In this document: one piece after another, positions 13,384 through 20,980 of the stretch
Layout of the letters: the number at the start of each line of letters is the position of its first letter
How positions within the stretch are numbered: position 1 is the stretch's first letter
Assembly: GCA_017412265.1 (NCBI GenBank)
Contig: JAFPYK010000338.1
Coordinates: 1-26,734 of the forward strand
From: Lachnospiraceae bacterium
GTDB taxonomy: Bacteria; Bacillota; Clostridia; Lachnospirales; Lachnospiraceae
Length of the DNA: 26,734 bases
Direction: 5' to 3'
Notes under the pieces: model-generated
Told to the model about the DNA's origin: nothing
Database searches by the model: none
What the model saw: the letters and a program-made list of their open reading frames with translations, nothing else
Made by a program: the position numbers and the translations under genes

Positions 13384-14841
13384 TCAGTCTCTCTCGGGAC
13401 TGTAGTTTGGCGCTTCTTTTGTGATCTGAATGTCGTGAGGATGGCTTTCCTTCAGGGATGCGGAGGTGATCTTGACGAATCTTCCGTTCTCCTTCAGCTC
13501 CTCGATGGTCTTGCATCCGCAGTAGCCCATGCCGGAGCGCAGGCCGCCCATCAGCTGGAAGATCGTATCTTCCACGGTTCCCTTGTAAGCGACGCGGCCT
13601 TCCACGCCTTCCGGAACCAGCTTCTTCGCGTTGGTCTGGAAGTAACGGTCCTTGCTGCCGGCCTCCATCGCAGAGATGGATCCCATGCCGCGATAGACCT
13701 TATATTTTCTACCGTTGTAGAGTTCGAAATATCCAGGCGATTCGTCGCATCCGGCGAAAATATTACCACCCATACAGGTATTAGCGCCGGCTGCAATTGC
13801 CTTCGTGATATCGCCGGAGAACTTGATGCCGCCGTCCGCGATGATCGGGATGTCGTACTGCTTCGCGACCTCATAGCTGTCCATGACCGCCGTAATCTGC
13901 GGCACGCCGATACCGGCAACCACACGCGTCGAGCAGATCGATCCGGGACCGATACCGACCTTGACGCAGTCCGCGCCGGCCTCGATCAGAGCCCTGGTTC
14001 CCTCGCCGGTCGCCACATTGCCCGCGATGACCTGCAGATCCGGGAACGCGTCCTTCACCATGCGCACCACGCGGAGCACATTTGCAGAATGGCCATGCGC
14101 AGAGTCCACGACAACCGCGTCCACCTTCGCCTTGACCAGTGCGTCCACACGCTCCAGCACATTTGCCGTCACGCCGACGCCCGCGGCGCACAGAAGTCTG
14201 CCCTGCGAATCCTTCGCCGACATCGGGTACTTGATCTGCTTCTCGATATCCTTAATCGTGATCAGGCCCTTTAAATTGCCCTCCGAATCCACGATCGGAA
14301 GCTTCTCCACGCGCGCTGCCGCAAGAACCTTCTTCGCCTCCTCCAGGGTAATCCCCTCCTGAGCCGTGATCAGTCCCTTCGACGTCATGCACTCTTTAAT
14401 CTTCTTGGAAAAATCAGTCTCGAACTTCAGATCCCGGTTGGTCAGAATGCCCACCAGCTTCTTGCCCTCGGTAATCGGTACGCCGGAAATGCGGAACTTC
14501 GCCATCAGCTCATCTGCGTCAGCCAATGTATGTTCCGGAGAAAGATAGAACGGATCGGTGATAACGCCATTCTCGGAACGCTTCACCTTGTCAACTTCTT
14601 CTGCCTGCTGCTCGATCGTCATATTCTTGTGAATGACGCCGATGCCTCCCTGTCTCGCCATCGCGATGGCCATTCTGTGCTCGGTCACGGTATCCATGCC
14701 GGCAGATAACAGGGGAATGTTCAGAGTAATCTTGTTGGTCAGTCTGGTCGTCAGGTCCACCTGATTCGGGATCACTTCCGAATAACCCGGCACCAGCAGC
14801 ACGTCATCAAAGGTGATTCCCTCGCCGATGATTCTTCCCAT
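13384..14841 (-). CDS. guaB: IMP dehydrogenase
   Basis: Converts IMP to XMP with NAD+, the committed step to guanine nucleotides, in the cytoplasm as a tetramer. The 485 residues match the family: the barrel start ITFDDVLLVPGYS, two CBS domains at about 93-205, the catalytic C303 in GIGPGSICSTRVVAG, and the mobile-flap EGVEGRVAYKG. ATG 14841 is chosen over upstream in-frame codons because family alignments begin with a GRIIGEG-like sequence and GAGAGGACC precedes it. It has its own strong promoter with a hairpin in the leader and is followed by the long hairpin and repeat array. The call is very secure. Confidence 0.98.
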   Translation of the reverse strand: MGRIIGEGITFDDVLLVPGYSEVIPNQVDLTTRLTNKITLNIPLLSAGMDTVTEHRMAIAMARQGGIGVIHKNMTIEQQAEEVDKVKRSENGVITDPFYLSPEHTLADADELMAKFRISGVPITEGKKLVGILTNRDLKFETDFSKKIKECMTSKGLITAQEGITLEEAKKVLAAARVEKLPIVDSEGNLKGLITIKDIEKQIKYPMSAKDSQGRLLCAAGVGVTANVLERVDALVKAKVDAVVVDSAHGHSANVLRVVRMVKDAFPDLQVIAGNVATGEGTRALIEAGADCVKVGIGPGSICSTRVVAGIGVPQITAVMDSYEVAKQYDIPIIADGGIKFSGDITKAIAAGANTCMGGNIFAGCDESPGYFELYNGRKYKVYRGMGSISAMEAGSKDRYFQTNAKKLVPEGVEGRVAYKGTVEDTIFQLMGGLRSGMGYCGCKTIEELKENGRFVKITSASLKESHPHDIQITKEAPNYSPERD

Positions 14842-14885
14842 CTTTGGTCCTCTCTTTCTCGTCATGATATGTGTTGAAATAAACA

Positions 14886-14913
14886 AAGCACAGGACAAAA
14901 AGTGCCTGTGCTT
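14886..14913 (-). promoter_or_regulatory. Leader hairpin of guaB, possible attenuator
   Basis: On the minus strand AAGCACAGG (14913-14905) pairs over 9 bp with CCTGTGCTT (14894-14886) around a 10-nt loop. TGTTTATTTC follows. It lies between promoter and start and looks like a weak terminator. No alternative antiterminator stem was found, and no known purine riboswitch motif is visible. Confidence 0.45.
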
Positions 14914-14927
14914 GTTCACTTTTGATT

Positions 14928-14956
14928 AGACTACACCACCGCGGGAGCAATGTCAA
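14928..14956 (-). promoter_or_regulatory. guaB promoter
   Basis: Perfect -35 TTGACA (14956-14951), 17-bp spacer, -10 TAGTCT (14933-14928) on the minus strand, about 85 bp before the start. It lies 34 bp beyond the stop of the EamA gene, with no terminator between them. Confidence 0.75.
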
Positions 14957-14989
14957 GTGCCAATCCGGCCGATTTCCCCCAAACCGCTG

Positions 14990-15883
14990 TCAAGGTTCTG
15001 CTCTTCCTTCCGCCCTCTTCTGTCCTGCCGACTGCTTCACGTTGTAATACAATACCCCGCAGATGACGATCACCGCACCGAGCAGCGAGAGCCTCCCCAG
15101 TACCTCATGGTAGAATATAGCCACCAGGACCGGATTCAGGATCGGCTCCACCGCATTCAGGATCGACGCTGTCACCGGATCCGTATACTTCGTGCCTGTC
15201 GTAAAGAAGATGTACGCGAGGCCCACCTGCACCGTCCCAAGCACGAGTACCGCCGCGAGCACAGGTGCCGAGAAATCCGTCTCCCGCACGACCATCGGCG
15301 ATAAGAACAGGCCGCAGGCCAGCTGCCCCAAAAAGACCGACGAGAGCGCGTCCCCCTTCTCGAAGCTGTTCAGCATGAAGACGCCCGCGTAGAAGATGCC
15401 GGACAGCAGCGCGATGATGTCGCCCAGCCATTTGCCCGTAGACAGCCCCTCAAAGAAGAAGAAGAGAATCCCGATCAGTACGGCCGCGATGCAGATCAGC
15501 GCCGTGCGGTTCGGCTTCTTCCCGAAGAACAGATACACGAAGATCACGATCCAGATCGGCGCCGTGCACTGCAGGATGATCGTATTGCCCGCGGTCGTCA
15601 GCTTATTCGCCACCGCATACATCGTCGTCACGCCCGCCATGCAGATCGCCCCGACCAGCACCGTCCCGTTAAACTTCATCCTGTGCTTCGTCACCGCGAT
15701 ATAAGCTCCGATCACCGCGCACGCAATCAGGTTGCGTACCCCGTTGATCGCCAGCGGATTCCAGGGAATCAGCTTCATCAGCAATCCCCCGAGTGAGAAA
15801 CAGATCGACGAGGCCAGCACCATCGCGGCTCCAAGCCGGCGCTTGCTTGGCTCCCCCTCCTGCAATCCTTGACTCCTCTTCAT
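14990..15883 (-). CDS. EamA (DMT superfamily) transporter
   Basis: A 297-residue inner-membrane protein of the drug/metabolite transporter superfamily. About ten hydrophobic helices fall in two EamA repeats, with the boundary near the middle. AAINGVRNLIACAVIGAYIA-like and DPVTASILNAVEPILNPVLVAIFYHEVL-like segments are typical of the first and second repeats. ATG 15883 follows GGGGAGTCGAAG. The substrate cannot be predicted from the sequence; many relatives export amino acids or other metabolites. It lies just upstream of guaB in the same direction, so read-through is possible. Confidence 0.9.
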   Translation of the reverse strand: MKRSQGLQEGEPSKRRLGAAMVLASSICFSLGGLLMKLIPWNPLAINGVRNLIACAVIGAYIAVTKHRMKFNGTVLVGAICMAGVTTMYAVANKLTTAGNTIILQCTAPIWIVIFVYLFFGKKPNRTALICIAAVLIGILFFFFEGLSTGKWLGDIIALLSGIFYAGVFMLNSFEKGDALSSVFLGQLACGLFLSPMVVRETDFSAPVLAAVLVLGTVQVGLAYIFFTTGTKYTDPVTASILNAVEPILNPVLVAIFYHEVLGRLSLLGAVIVICGVLYYNVKQSAGQKRAEGRAEP

Positions 15884-15978
15884 CTTCGACTCCCCATAAC
15901 CGGAACGGCCTTTCTCTGCGCCCGGACAGTGCCCTTGAATTCACCGGCAGGACCACCGGTCTTCGCATAACCTACCTC

Positions 15979-15984
15979 ATTATA
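15979..15984 (-). promoter_or_regulatory. -10 box of the EamA gene
   Basis: TATAAT on the minus strand (15984-15979), about 95 bp before the start. No convincing -35 was found. A 7-bp inverted repeat, AAGAGAA/TTCTCTT, lies close upstream and may help end transcription of the lipoprotein gene. Confidence 0.4.
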
Positions 15985-16049
15985 GCGAAAGAACCGTCGA
16001 AAGAGAAGATGTTTCTCTTCCTGTCGCTCGAAGGAATGCAGTGCACAGG

Positions 16050-18524
16050 TCAGCGAATCATTCCGCGAAATACCACTTCCGGTGCATCCACAACCATCTC
16101 CCGGAACATCTCCTGCAGCTCTGTCTTGTTCACGGAGAATGTCACGATCACTGCATTCTCACGGTAATTGACCGAGACATCCTCAATTGCATTGTACATT
16201 TCATGGCCGAGTCTCTCTCGGAAAGGAACCTCTCTGAGTTTTGTAAAAATGGTTTCCTTGCACTCCATCAAGGCGCGGGCTGTATAGTTCCCTTCCTCAA
16301 AGATCAGCTCGCCGCCCGCCTTTTCCTCGAGAAAACCCTGCACCTTCGTATCTTCCTCAGTCAGTATCACAACCAGTTTCCCTTGGTCATCGAAATAATA
16401 CCCTGCCAGGACTTCCGGCAGTTTTCGTGCGATTCGGCTGTCATCCGCTGCAATGCCGAAAAGGTACGGGTACAGCCGGCTGAATTTCTCTGTCTCTGCA
16501 CCCTTCTCAGACGCTTCCTCAGAGACCTCAAACCGGACTTCCAAAAGAGATTTCTCTGTCCCTTCCTCTTTCTTTGCTTCAAACACATACCGATAGCTGC
16601 CGTTCGATAGATTCCGGTATCTGCCCAGATCAATCAGGCATCTCGTCACGTCCTCTCCGGGAACACTGTAAAGCACCGAAGGCACCGCAATTTCCGCCTG
16701 ATCTCTGGCCGGCACTTCGCGCCAGACGTCCCCGTCCAGCCACTCCAGCCGGCCGCCGTCAATCAGCTCATAGGCGAAAGAATTCCGGTTCCAGATGCGA
16801 AACCAGGCAAATCCTTCGTCCGGAGAAATGACTTCGTCCTCCGGATAAAGGTCCATATTCTCCGGGATCTTCGCGGTTCTCTCATCGCTCTTCCACTCCG
16901 CAGCCGGAACGGTATTCTTCTGAGGATTCTCACATCCCGTCCCTGTCACATAAGTCACATCACATCCCCCGAAGAACTGTTTCTCCATCCAGGAAACAAT
17001 CTCCGGTGTCTTGATCTGCAGCCATACAGTCGGTTTTCCTTCCGACTCATACAGCCTGAAAGAAATCGTTCGAAGCTCTTCATCATCGCAGCAGCATACG
17101 AGCCAGGATGCATCCCCCAGATATACGATCTCCTCCGGATGCGTTTGCTTCCACGAGACAATTCTCTTAAGGCACATCCGAAACTCCTCGCTCGCCTCCG
17201 GCACATCCTCGCCGATCAGGCTCCACTCTTCGTTGTAACTGTGCCCTGCCAACTGCGCAGAAAGCTTTGCTTTCGCATCGCCAAGCCCGCCTTCAAACAC
17301 CAGGGAAGCGGTATTGCCTTCCCCGGCGATTACGGTAAGCCCCAGGTTCTGGCTAATCAAGTACATCATCACATCATTTCCGCCCACAGGGCCCGGGAAG
17401 ATGCGAAGCCGTTCCGGAGAAATGATATCGCCCGGATGCAGTTTTTCATATTCCTTCAGCCCTGCCTCCAACAGCTCCGTCAGATCGTCGTAAGCATCAC
17501 CGCCGACACCCATACGGGATGTGTTTCCTTGCGATGCCCAGACTGGATCGATGATCGTTTTCTTGTCGTTTCCATTGCCTGAGAGCAGCTTCACGCCCAG
17601 TTCCGCTGCCTGTATTCCGATCTCACCAAAGAACTGAAACGGAGCTCCCAGCATCTTTCCTTCCATGATCGCATCGCGAATCGTCAGGCTGATCTGTGAG
17701 CTTGTAAGAAGGATTGTTTCCTCTTTCCCGGCGGCTTTGAGCCCCTGCAGGCAGATCTCACCAAGCGTCGCCCGGTTGACAAAAATCGCCTTTGCTTCCC
17801 CCGGCGCATGCAGAAAGTCCGCGATCTTTCGAACCATTTCCTCTTGCGAGGTCCCTCCCTCTGTCATTGTCTCTTTGAGACAGACCTCCATATCCGGATA
17901 GGCCCCCGCCAGCTTCTTTTCAAATGCTTCTGCCTCGATTCGTCCTTCTTCTGACGTCAGATCCAAGAATAACGCGATCTCACCTTTTACCGCGATCGCC
18001 ACCGATAGATGCTCCGCACAGAGTTCTCCTGCCTTCTCTGTCCCGCTGCAGACCCAGGCATCCGCCAGATTCTCCGGAGTTCCCACATCATTGAGGATGA
18101 CGATCCTGACTCCCTCAGCACGCAGCTTCTGCAGAGTCCCCTTCATTCCGGCTGCATCAATCGCATCTAAAAAAATAACGTCGGCCTCTTGATCAGCAGC
18201 CTCCAGAAGCTGTCTCTCCTGAAGTTCCGCGTCACCTGCTGCCTGAAACACAAGCAACCGCCGGTCTGTCGCAACCCCATGAAGAGTCAGTGTATCCTGA
18301 ACTCCAAAACGGAGTTCTTCTCTATTGTTTGAATCTTCCGAAAGCATCAAGGCGAACACCGCCTCCTCCGCAATCTCTTCCTCACTCCAGATTCTGCTCT
18401 CCTCCGCAGTGGTCTCTTCGTCGCTGATGACTTCTCCTGTCGGATCAGCAGTTCCCCGACATCCGGCAAGCAGCAAAATCATCGACAGCCCCAGCAGAGC
18501 CATCCATCGTAGTTTTCTTCTCAC
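16050..18524 (-). CDS. Large lipoprotein with a periplasmic-binding-like domain and unusual C-terminal domains
   Basis: An 824-residue exported lipoprotein. The signal peptide ends in the lipobox LLAGC with C22 to be lipidated. Residues about 55-365 resemble the sugar-binding (type I) periplasmic-binding fold, with VFALMLSED, DVIFLDAIDAAG and AEALG-like segments. A cysteine-rich middle follows, with CCC near residue 480 and two later cysteines. Next is a domain at about 560-670 with GFAWFRIWNRNSFAYEL that looks Ig-like, and a 690-824 end with YYFDDQGKLVVILTEED, seen in some Firmicutes surface proteins. I do not recognise a named family for the whole. GTG 18524 follows GAGGGAAGAAAC. The gene appears less GC-rich than its neighbours and borders a transposon remnant, suggesting transfer. 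Function unknown; sensing or wall binding are guesses. Confidence 0.82.
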   Translation of the reverse strand: MRRKLRWMALLGLSMILLLAGCRGTADPTGEVISDEETTAEESRIWSEEEIAEEAVFALMLSEDSNNREELRFGVQDTLTLHGVATDRRLLVFQAAGDAELQERQLLEAADQEADVIFLDAIDAAGMKGTLQKLRAEGVRIVILNDVGTPENLADAWVCSGTEKAGELCAEHLSVAIAVKGEIALFLDLTSEEGRIEAEAFEKKLAGAYPDMEVCLKETMTEGGTSQEEMVRKIADFLHAPGEAKAIFVNRATLGEICLQGLKAAGKEETILLTSSQISLTIRDAIMEGKMLGAPFQFFGEIGIQAAELGVKLLSGNGNDKKTIIDPVWASQGNTSRMGVGGDAYDDLTELLEAGLKEYEKLHPGDIISPERLRIFPGPVGGNDVMMYLISQNLGLTVIAGEGNTASLVFEGGLGDAKAKLSAQLAGHSYNEEWSLIGEDVPEASEEFRMCLKRIVSWKQTHPEEIVYLGDASWLVCCCDDEELRTISFRLYESEGKPTVWLQIKTPEIVSWMEKQFFGGCDVTYVTGTGCENPQKNTVPAAEWKSDERTAKIPENMDLYPEDEVISPDEGFAWFRIWNRNSFAYELIDGGRLEWLDGDVWREVPARDQAEIAVPSVLYSVPGEDVTRCLIDLGRYRNLSNGSYRYVFEAKKEEGTEKSLLEVRFEVSEEASEKGAETEKFSRLYPYLFGIAADDSRIARKLPEVLAGYYFDDQGKLVVILTEEDTKVQGFLEEKAGGELIFEEGNYTARALMECKETIFTKLREVPFRERLGHEMYNAIEDVSVNYRENAVIVTFSVNKTELQEMFREMVVDAPEVVFRGMIR

Positions 18525-18571
18525 GTTTCTTCCCTCGCAGCAAACATAGCACGGTCATTTCCTACACGTTA

Positions 18572-18580
18572 ATTATAGCA
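18572..18580 (-). promoter_or_regulatory. Extended -10 promoter of the lipoprotein gene
   Basis: TGCTATAAT on the minus strand (18580-18572), i.e. TATAAT with a TGn extension, about 50 bp before the GTG start. No -35 is evident, as often with extended -10 promoters. Confidence 0.5.
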
Positions 18581-18677
18581 AAGCCTCCCGGAAAAATGTG
18601 TGAAATGAGCAAAAAGTAGTTAAGATATTCTGAAGACCTCTTTCTGCCTGAATAACCGTTTTTCTCTCACAGAAACA

Positions 18678-18920
18678 GAGGATCCAGCCCGGAATCAGCA
18701 TGGGTTTGATGACCTGTACGAAAAGGTTAGATCTGTGGCAGATTCCCTGCAGAACGTAAAAGTAGGGCTGGAAGCGACCGGCCACTACCATCTCAACCTG
18801 CTTGGCTATCTCCTTGATAAAGGTCTACCCACCTGTCTTATCAACCCGTTACAAACCAGTCTTTTCAGAAAAAGTCTAAGCTTTAGAAAGACGAAAACTC
18901 GGTATTTCATCGTGGCTTGA
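18678..18920 (+). pseudogene. IS110-family transposase remnant
   Basis: A fragment of about 80 codons matching the N-terminal DEDD domain of IS110 transposases: VGLEATGHYHLNLLGYLLDKG, then INPLQTSLFRKSLS and RKTKT. The next acidic residue expected after TKT is lost (TKTRYFIVA then stop), and the frame ends there. There is no start with a ribosome site, and neither the first catalytic motif nor the C-terminal Tnp20 part is visible nearby. It is therefore a dead fragment. The open frame extends back to 18624 without family resemblance. Confidence 0.72.
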
Positions 18921-18989
18921 TTGCCCCAAATTACCCCGGGCGATCCCCGGAATGCTCAGGCAACGCCTCTCTTACCCCCGGAAACCACA

Positions 18990-19021
18990 AAAGCCCCGAA
19001 GTCGGCAGACTTCGGGGCTTT
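18990..19021 (-). terminator. Terminator of glnS
   Basis: A perfect 14-bp stem, AAAGCCCCGAAGTC/GACTTCGGGGCTTT (18990-19021), with a 4-nt loop. On the minus strand it is followed by TTTTGTGGTTT, so it ends glnS; it may also work on the plus strand weakly. Confidence 0.88.
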
Positions 19022-19038
19022 CACGCCTCAAACTATAT

Positions 19039-20712
19039 TCACTTTCCCGGCTTGTACGAGCTCTTCAGCGACACGATCCGGTTGAACACCGGCTCGCCGG
19101 GCTTCGAGTCCTTCCCATCCACGCAGAAGAAACCGTTGCGCAGGAACTGGAACGAATCGATGTCATGTCCGACTGCCTTCGCCTCGCCGAGAGAGGGCTC
19201 CACATAGCAGTTATCCAGCACCGTGAGAGAATTCGGGTTTAAGTTCACCGAACCGTCCTCGTTGTACACGCCGAGCTCCTCATTGACCAGGTTCTCATAC
19301 AGCCGCACGGTCACCTTCTTGGCCGTGGAAGCCTCCACCCAGTGGATGGTTCCCTTGACCTTGCGTCCGGTGAAGCCGGAGCCGCTCTTCGTCTCCGGAT
19401 CGTACGTGCAGTGAATCACGCTCACCTCACCGTTCTCATCCAGCTCATAACCCGTGCACTTTACAAAGTAAGCGTACATCAGACGCACTTCATTGCCCGG
19501 GAAGAGGCGGAAATACTTCTTCGGAGGCTCGATCATGAAGTCCTCTCTCTCGATCCAGAGTTCTCTTCCGAACGGAACCTGACGGCTTCCGAGCTCCTCA
19601 TTCTCCAGGTTGTTCGGCGCGTCAAGATACTCGATCTGCCCTTCCGGATAATTGTCGATCACCAGCTTGACCGGGTTTAACACCGCAAGCATTCTCGGCT
19701 TCTTGGTCTTCAGGTCCTCTCGGATGCAGTACTCAAGCATCGCATAATCCACAGAAGAATTGGCCTTCGAGATACCGGTCAGCTCCATGAAGAGCTTCAG
19801 GCTCTCCGGTGTAAATCCGCGGCGGCGAAGCGCTGCGATCGTGACCAGTCTCGGGTCATCCCAACCGTCCACCGTGCCGTTATCCACCAGCCGCTTGATG
19901 TAGCGCTTGCCTGTGATGACGTTCGTCAGATACATCTTCGCGAACTCGATCTGCTGCGGCGGGTTCTCATACTCGAGTTCCTGCACGACCCAGTTGTAGA
20001 GCGGCCGGTGGTCCTCAAACTCCAGCGTGCACAGCGAGTGCGTCACGCCCTCCACCGCGTCCTCGATCGGATGCGCGAAGTCATACATCGGGTAGATGCA
20101 CCATTTGTCGCCGGTGTTGTGATGCGTCATTCTCGCGATCCGGTAGATGACCGGGTCACGCATATTGATGTTGGGCGAAGCCATATCGATCTTCGCGCGC
20201 AGCACCTTCGAGCCGTCCGGGAACTCCCCGTTCTTCATGCGCTCGAAGAGGTCCAAGTTCTCCTCGATCGAGCGGTTGCGGTAAGGGCTCTCCTTGCCGG
20301 GCTCCGTCAGCGTTCCGCGGTACTCGCGGATCTGCTCAGCCGTCAGGTCGCAGACAAATGCCTTGCCCTTCTTGATCAGCTTCACCGCGCCCTCATACAT
20401 CGCGTCAAAATAATCCGACGCGAAATAGCAGCGGTCCTCAAACTTGCCGCCGACCCAGTCGACGTCCTCCTTGATGGACTCGACGAACTCGGTCTTCTCC
20501 TTCGTCGGGTTCGTATCATCGAAACGAAGATTAAACGTCCCGCCGTACTTCTGCGCCATGCCGTAGTTTAACAGAATCGACTTCGCGTGGCCGATATGTA
20601 AATAGCCGTTCGGCTCCGGAGGGAACCGGGTGACGACCTTCTTGACTTTTCCTTCTGCCAGATCCTTCTCGATGATCTGCTCAATAAAATTTTTGGAGAC
20701 AACTTCTTCCAT
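19039..20712 (-). CDS. glnS: Glutaminyl-tRNA synthetase
   Basis: Charges tRNA-Gln with glutamine in translation. The 557-residue class I enzyme has the HIGH motif at 39-42 in PNGYLHIGHAKS, GWDDPRLV at 283-290, and ALRRRGFTPESL after it. The C-terminal anticodon-binding beta-barrels follow. The second class I signature reads ITGKRYIK (266-273) where E. coli-type enzymes have MSKRK, so one conserved stretch is altered although the GKR is kept. ATG 20712 follows GGGAGAGAAGAAC. The gene stands alone between a terminator and its promoter, diverging from malQ. A GlnRS in a Firmicute suggests ancestral transfer, since many relatives make Gln-tRNA by amidation instead. Confidence 0.97.
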   Translation of the reverse strand: MEEVVSKNFIEQIIEKDLAEGKVKKVVTRFPPEPNGYLHIGHAKSILLNYGMAQKYGGTFNLRFDDTNPTKEKTEFVESIKEDVDWVGGKFEDRCYFASDYFDAMYEGAVKLIKKGKAFVCDLTAEQIREYRGTLTEPGKESPYRNRSIEENLDLFERMKNGEFPDGSKVLRAKIDMASPNINMRDPVIYRIARMTHHNTGDKWCIYPMYDFAHPIEDAVEGVTHSLCTLEFEDHRPLYNWVVQELEYENPPQQIEFAKMYLTNVITGKRYIKRLVDNGTVDGWDDPRLVTIAALRRRGFTPESLKLFMELTGISKANSSVDYAMLEYCIREDLKTKKPRMLAVLNPVKLVIDNYPEGQIEYLDAPNNLENEELGSRQVPFGRELWIEREDFMIEPPKKYFRLFPGNEVRLMYAYFVKCTGYELDENGEVSVIHCTYDPETKSGSGFTGRKVKGTIHWVEASTAKKVTVRLYENLVNEELGVYNEDGSVNLNPNSLTVLDNCYVEPSLGEAKAVGHDIDSFQFLRNGFFCVDGKDSKPGEPVFNRIVSLKSSYKPGK

Positions 20713-20765
20713 GTTCTTCTCTCCCTTACAGATTCTTGCGAAGCGCTGATGCGCATACTAAACAG

Positions 20766-20794
20766 AGTTTAGTTTATCACACAAATCCTGTCAT
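20766..20794 (-). promoter_or_regulatory. glnS promoter with an inverted repeat over the -10
   Basis: On the minus strand, -35 ATGACA (20794-20789), 17 bp, -10 TAAACT (20771-20766). The inverted repeat ACTAAAC-AGA-GTTTAGT (20757-20773) covers the -10 and probably the start site. Confidence 0.55.
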
Positions 20795-20905
20795 CGCAAG
20801 AACCATGCGCCACTTCAAAATAAAAGAAAGCGGCAAAGCTCCATTCCCGGGAAATGAATCTCCTGCCCCGATCCGTTCCGGCCCTTTCCCACTTCCGCTC
20901 CTTTG

Positions 20906-20914
20906 TGCTATAAT
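20906..20914 (+). promoter_or_regulatory. Extended -10 promoter of malQ
   Basis: TGCTATAAT (20906-20914), a TATAAT with TGn extension, about 67 bp before the GTG start. No clear -35. Confidence 0.6.
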
Positions 20915-20980
20915 ACATTTAACACCTTTCACCGGCAGGGCCCTCCGGCCCCGCCCCATTCATAGGAAAGGAGAATCGAC

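Noticed and set aside
12816..13424. Open frames through the repeat array on both strands
   Set aside because: They translate the repeats into arginine/alanine-rich copies, start inside neighbouring genes or repeats, and lack ribosome sites.
20713..20765. T-box leader of glnS
   Set aside because: The leader is only about 50 nt and lacks the specifier stem and T-box sequence.
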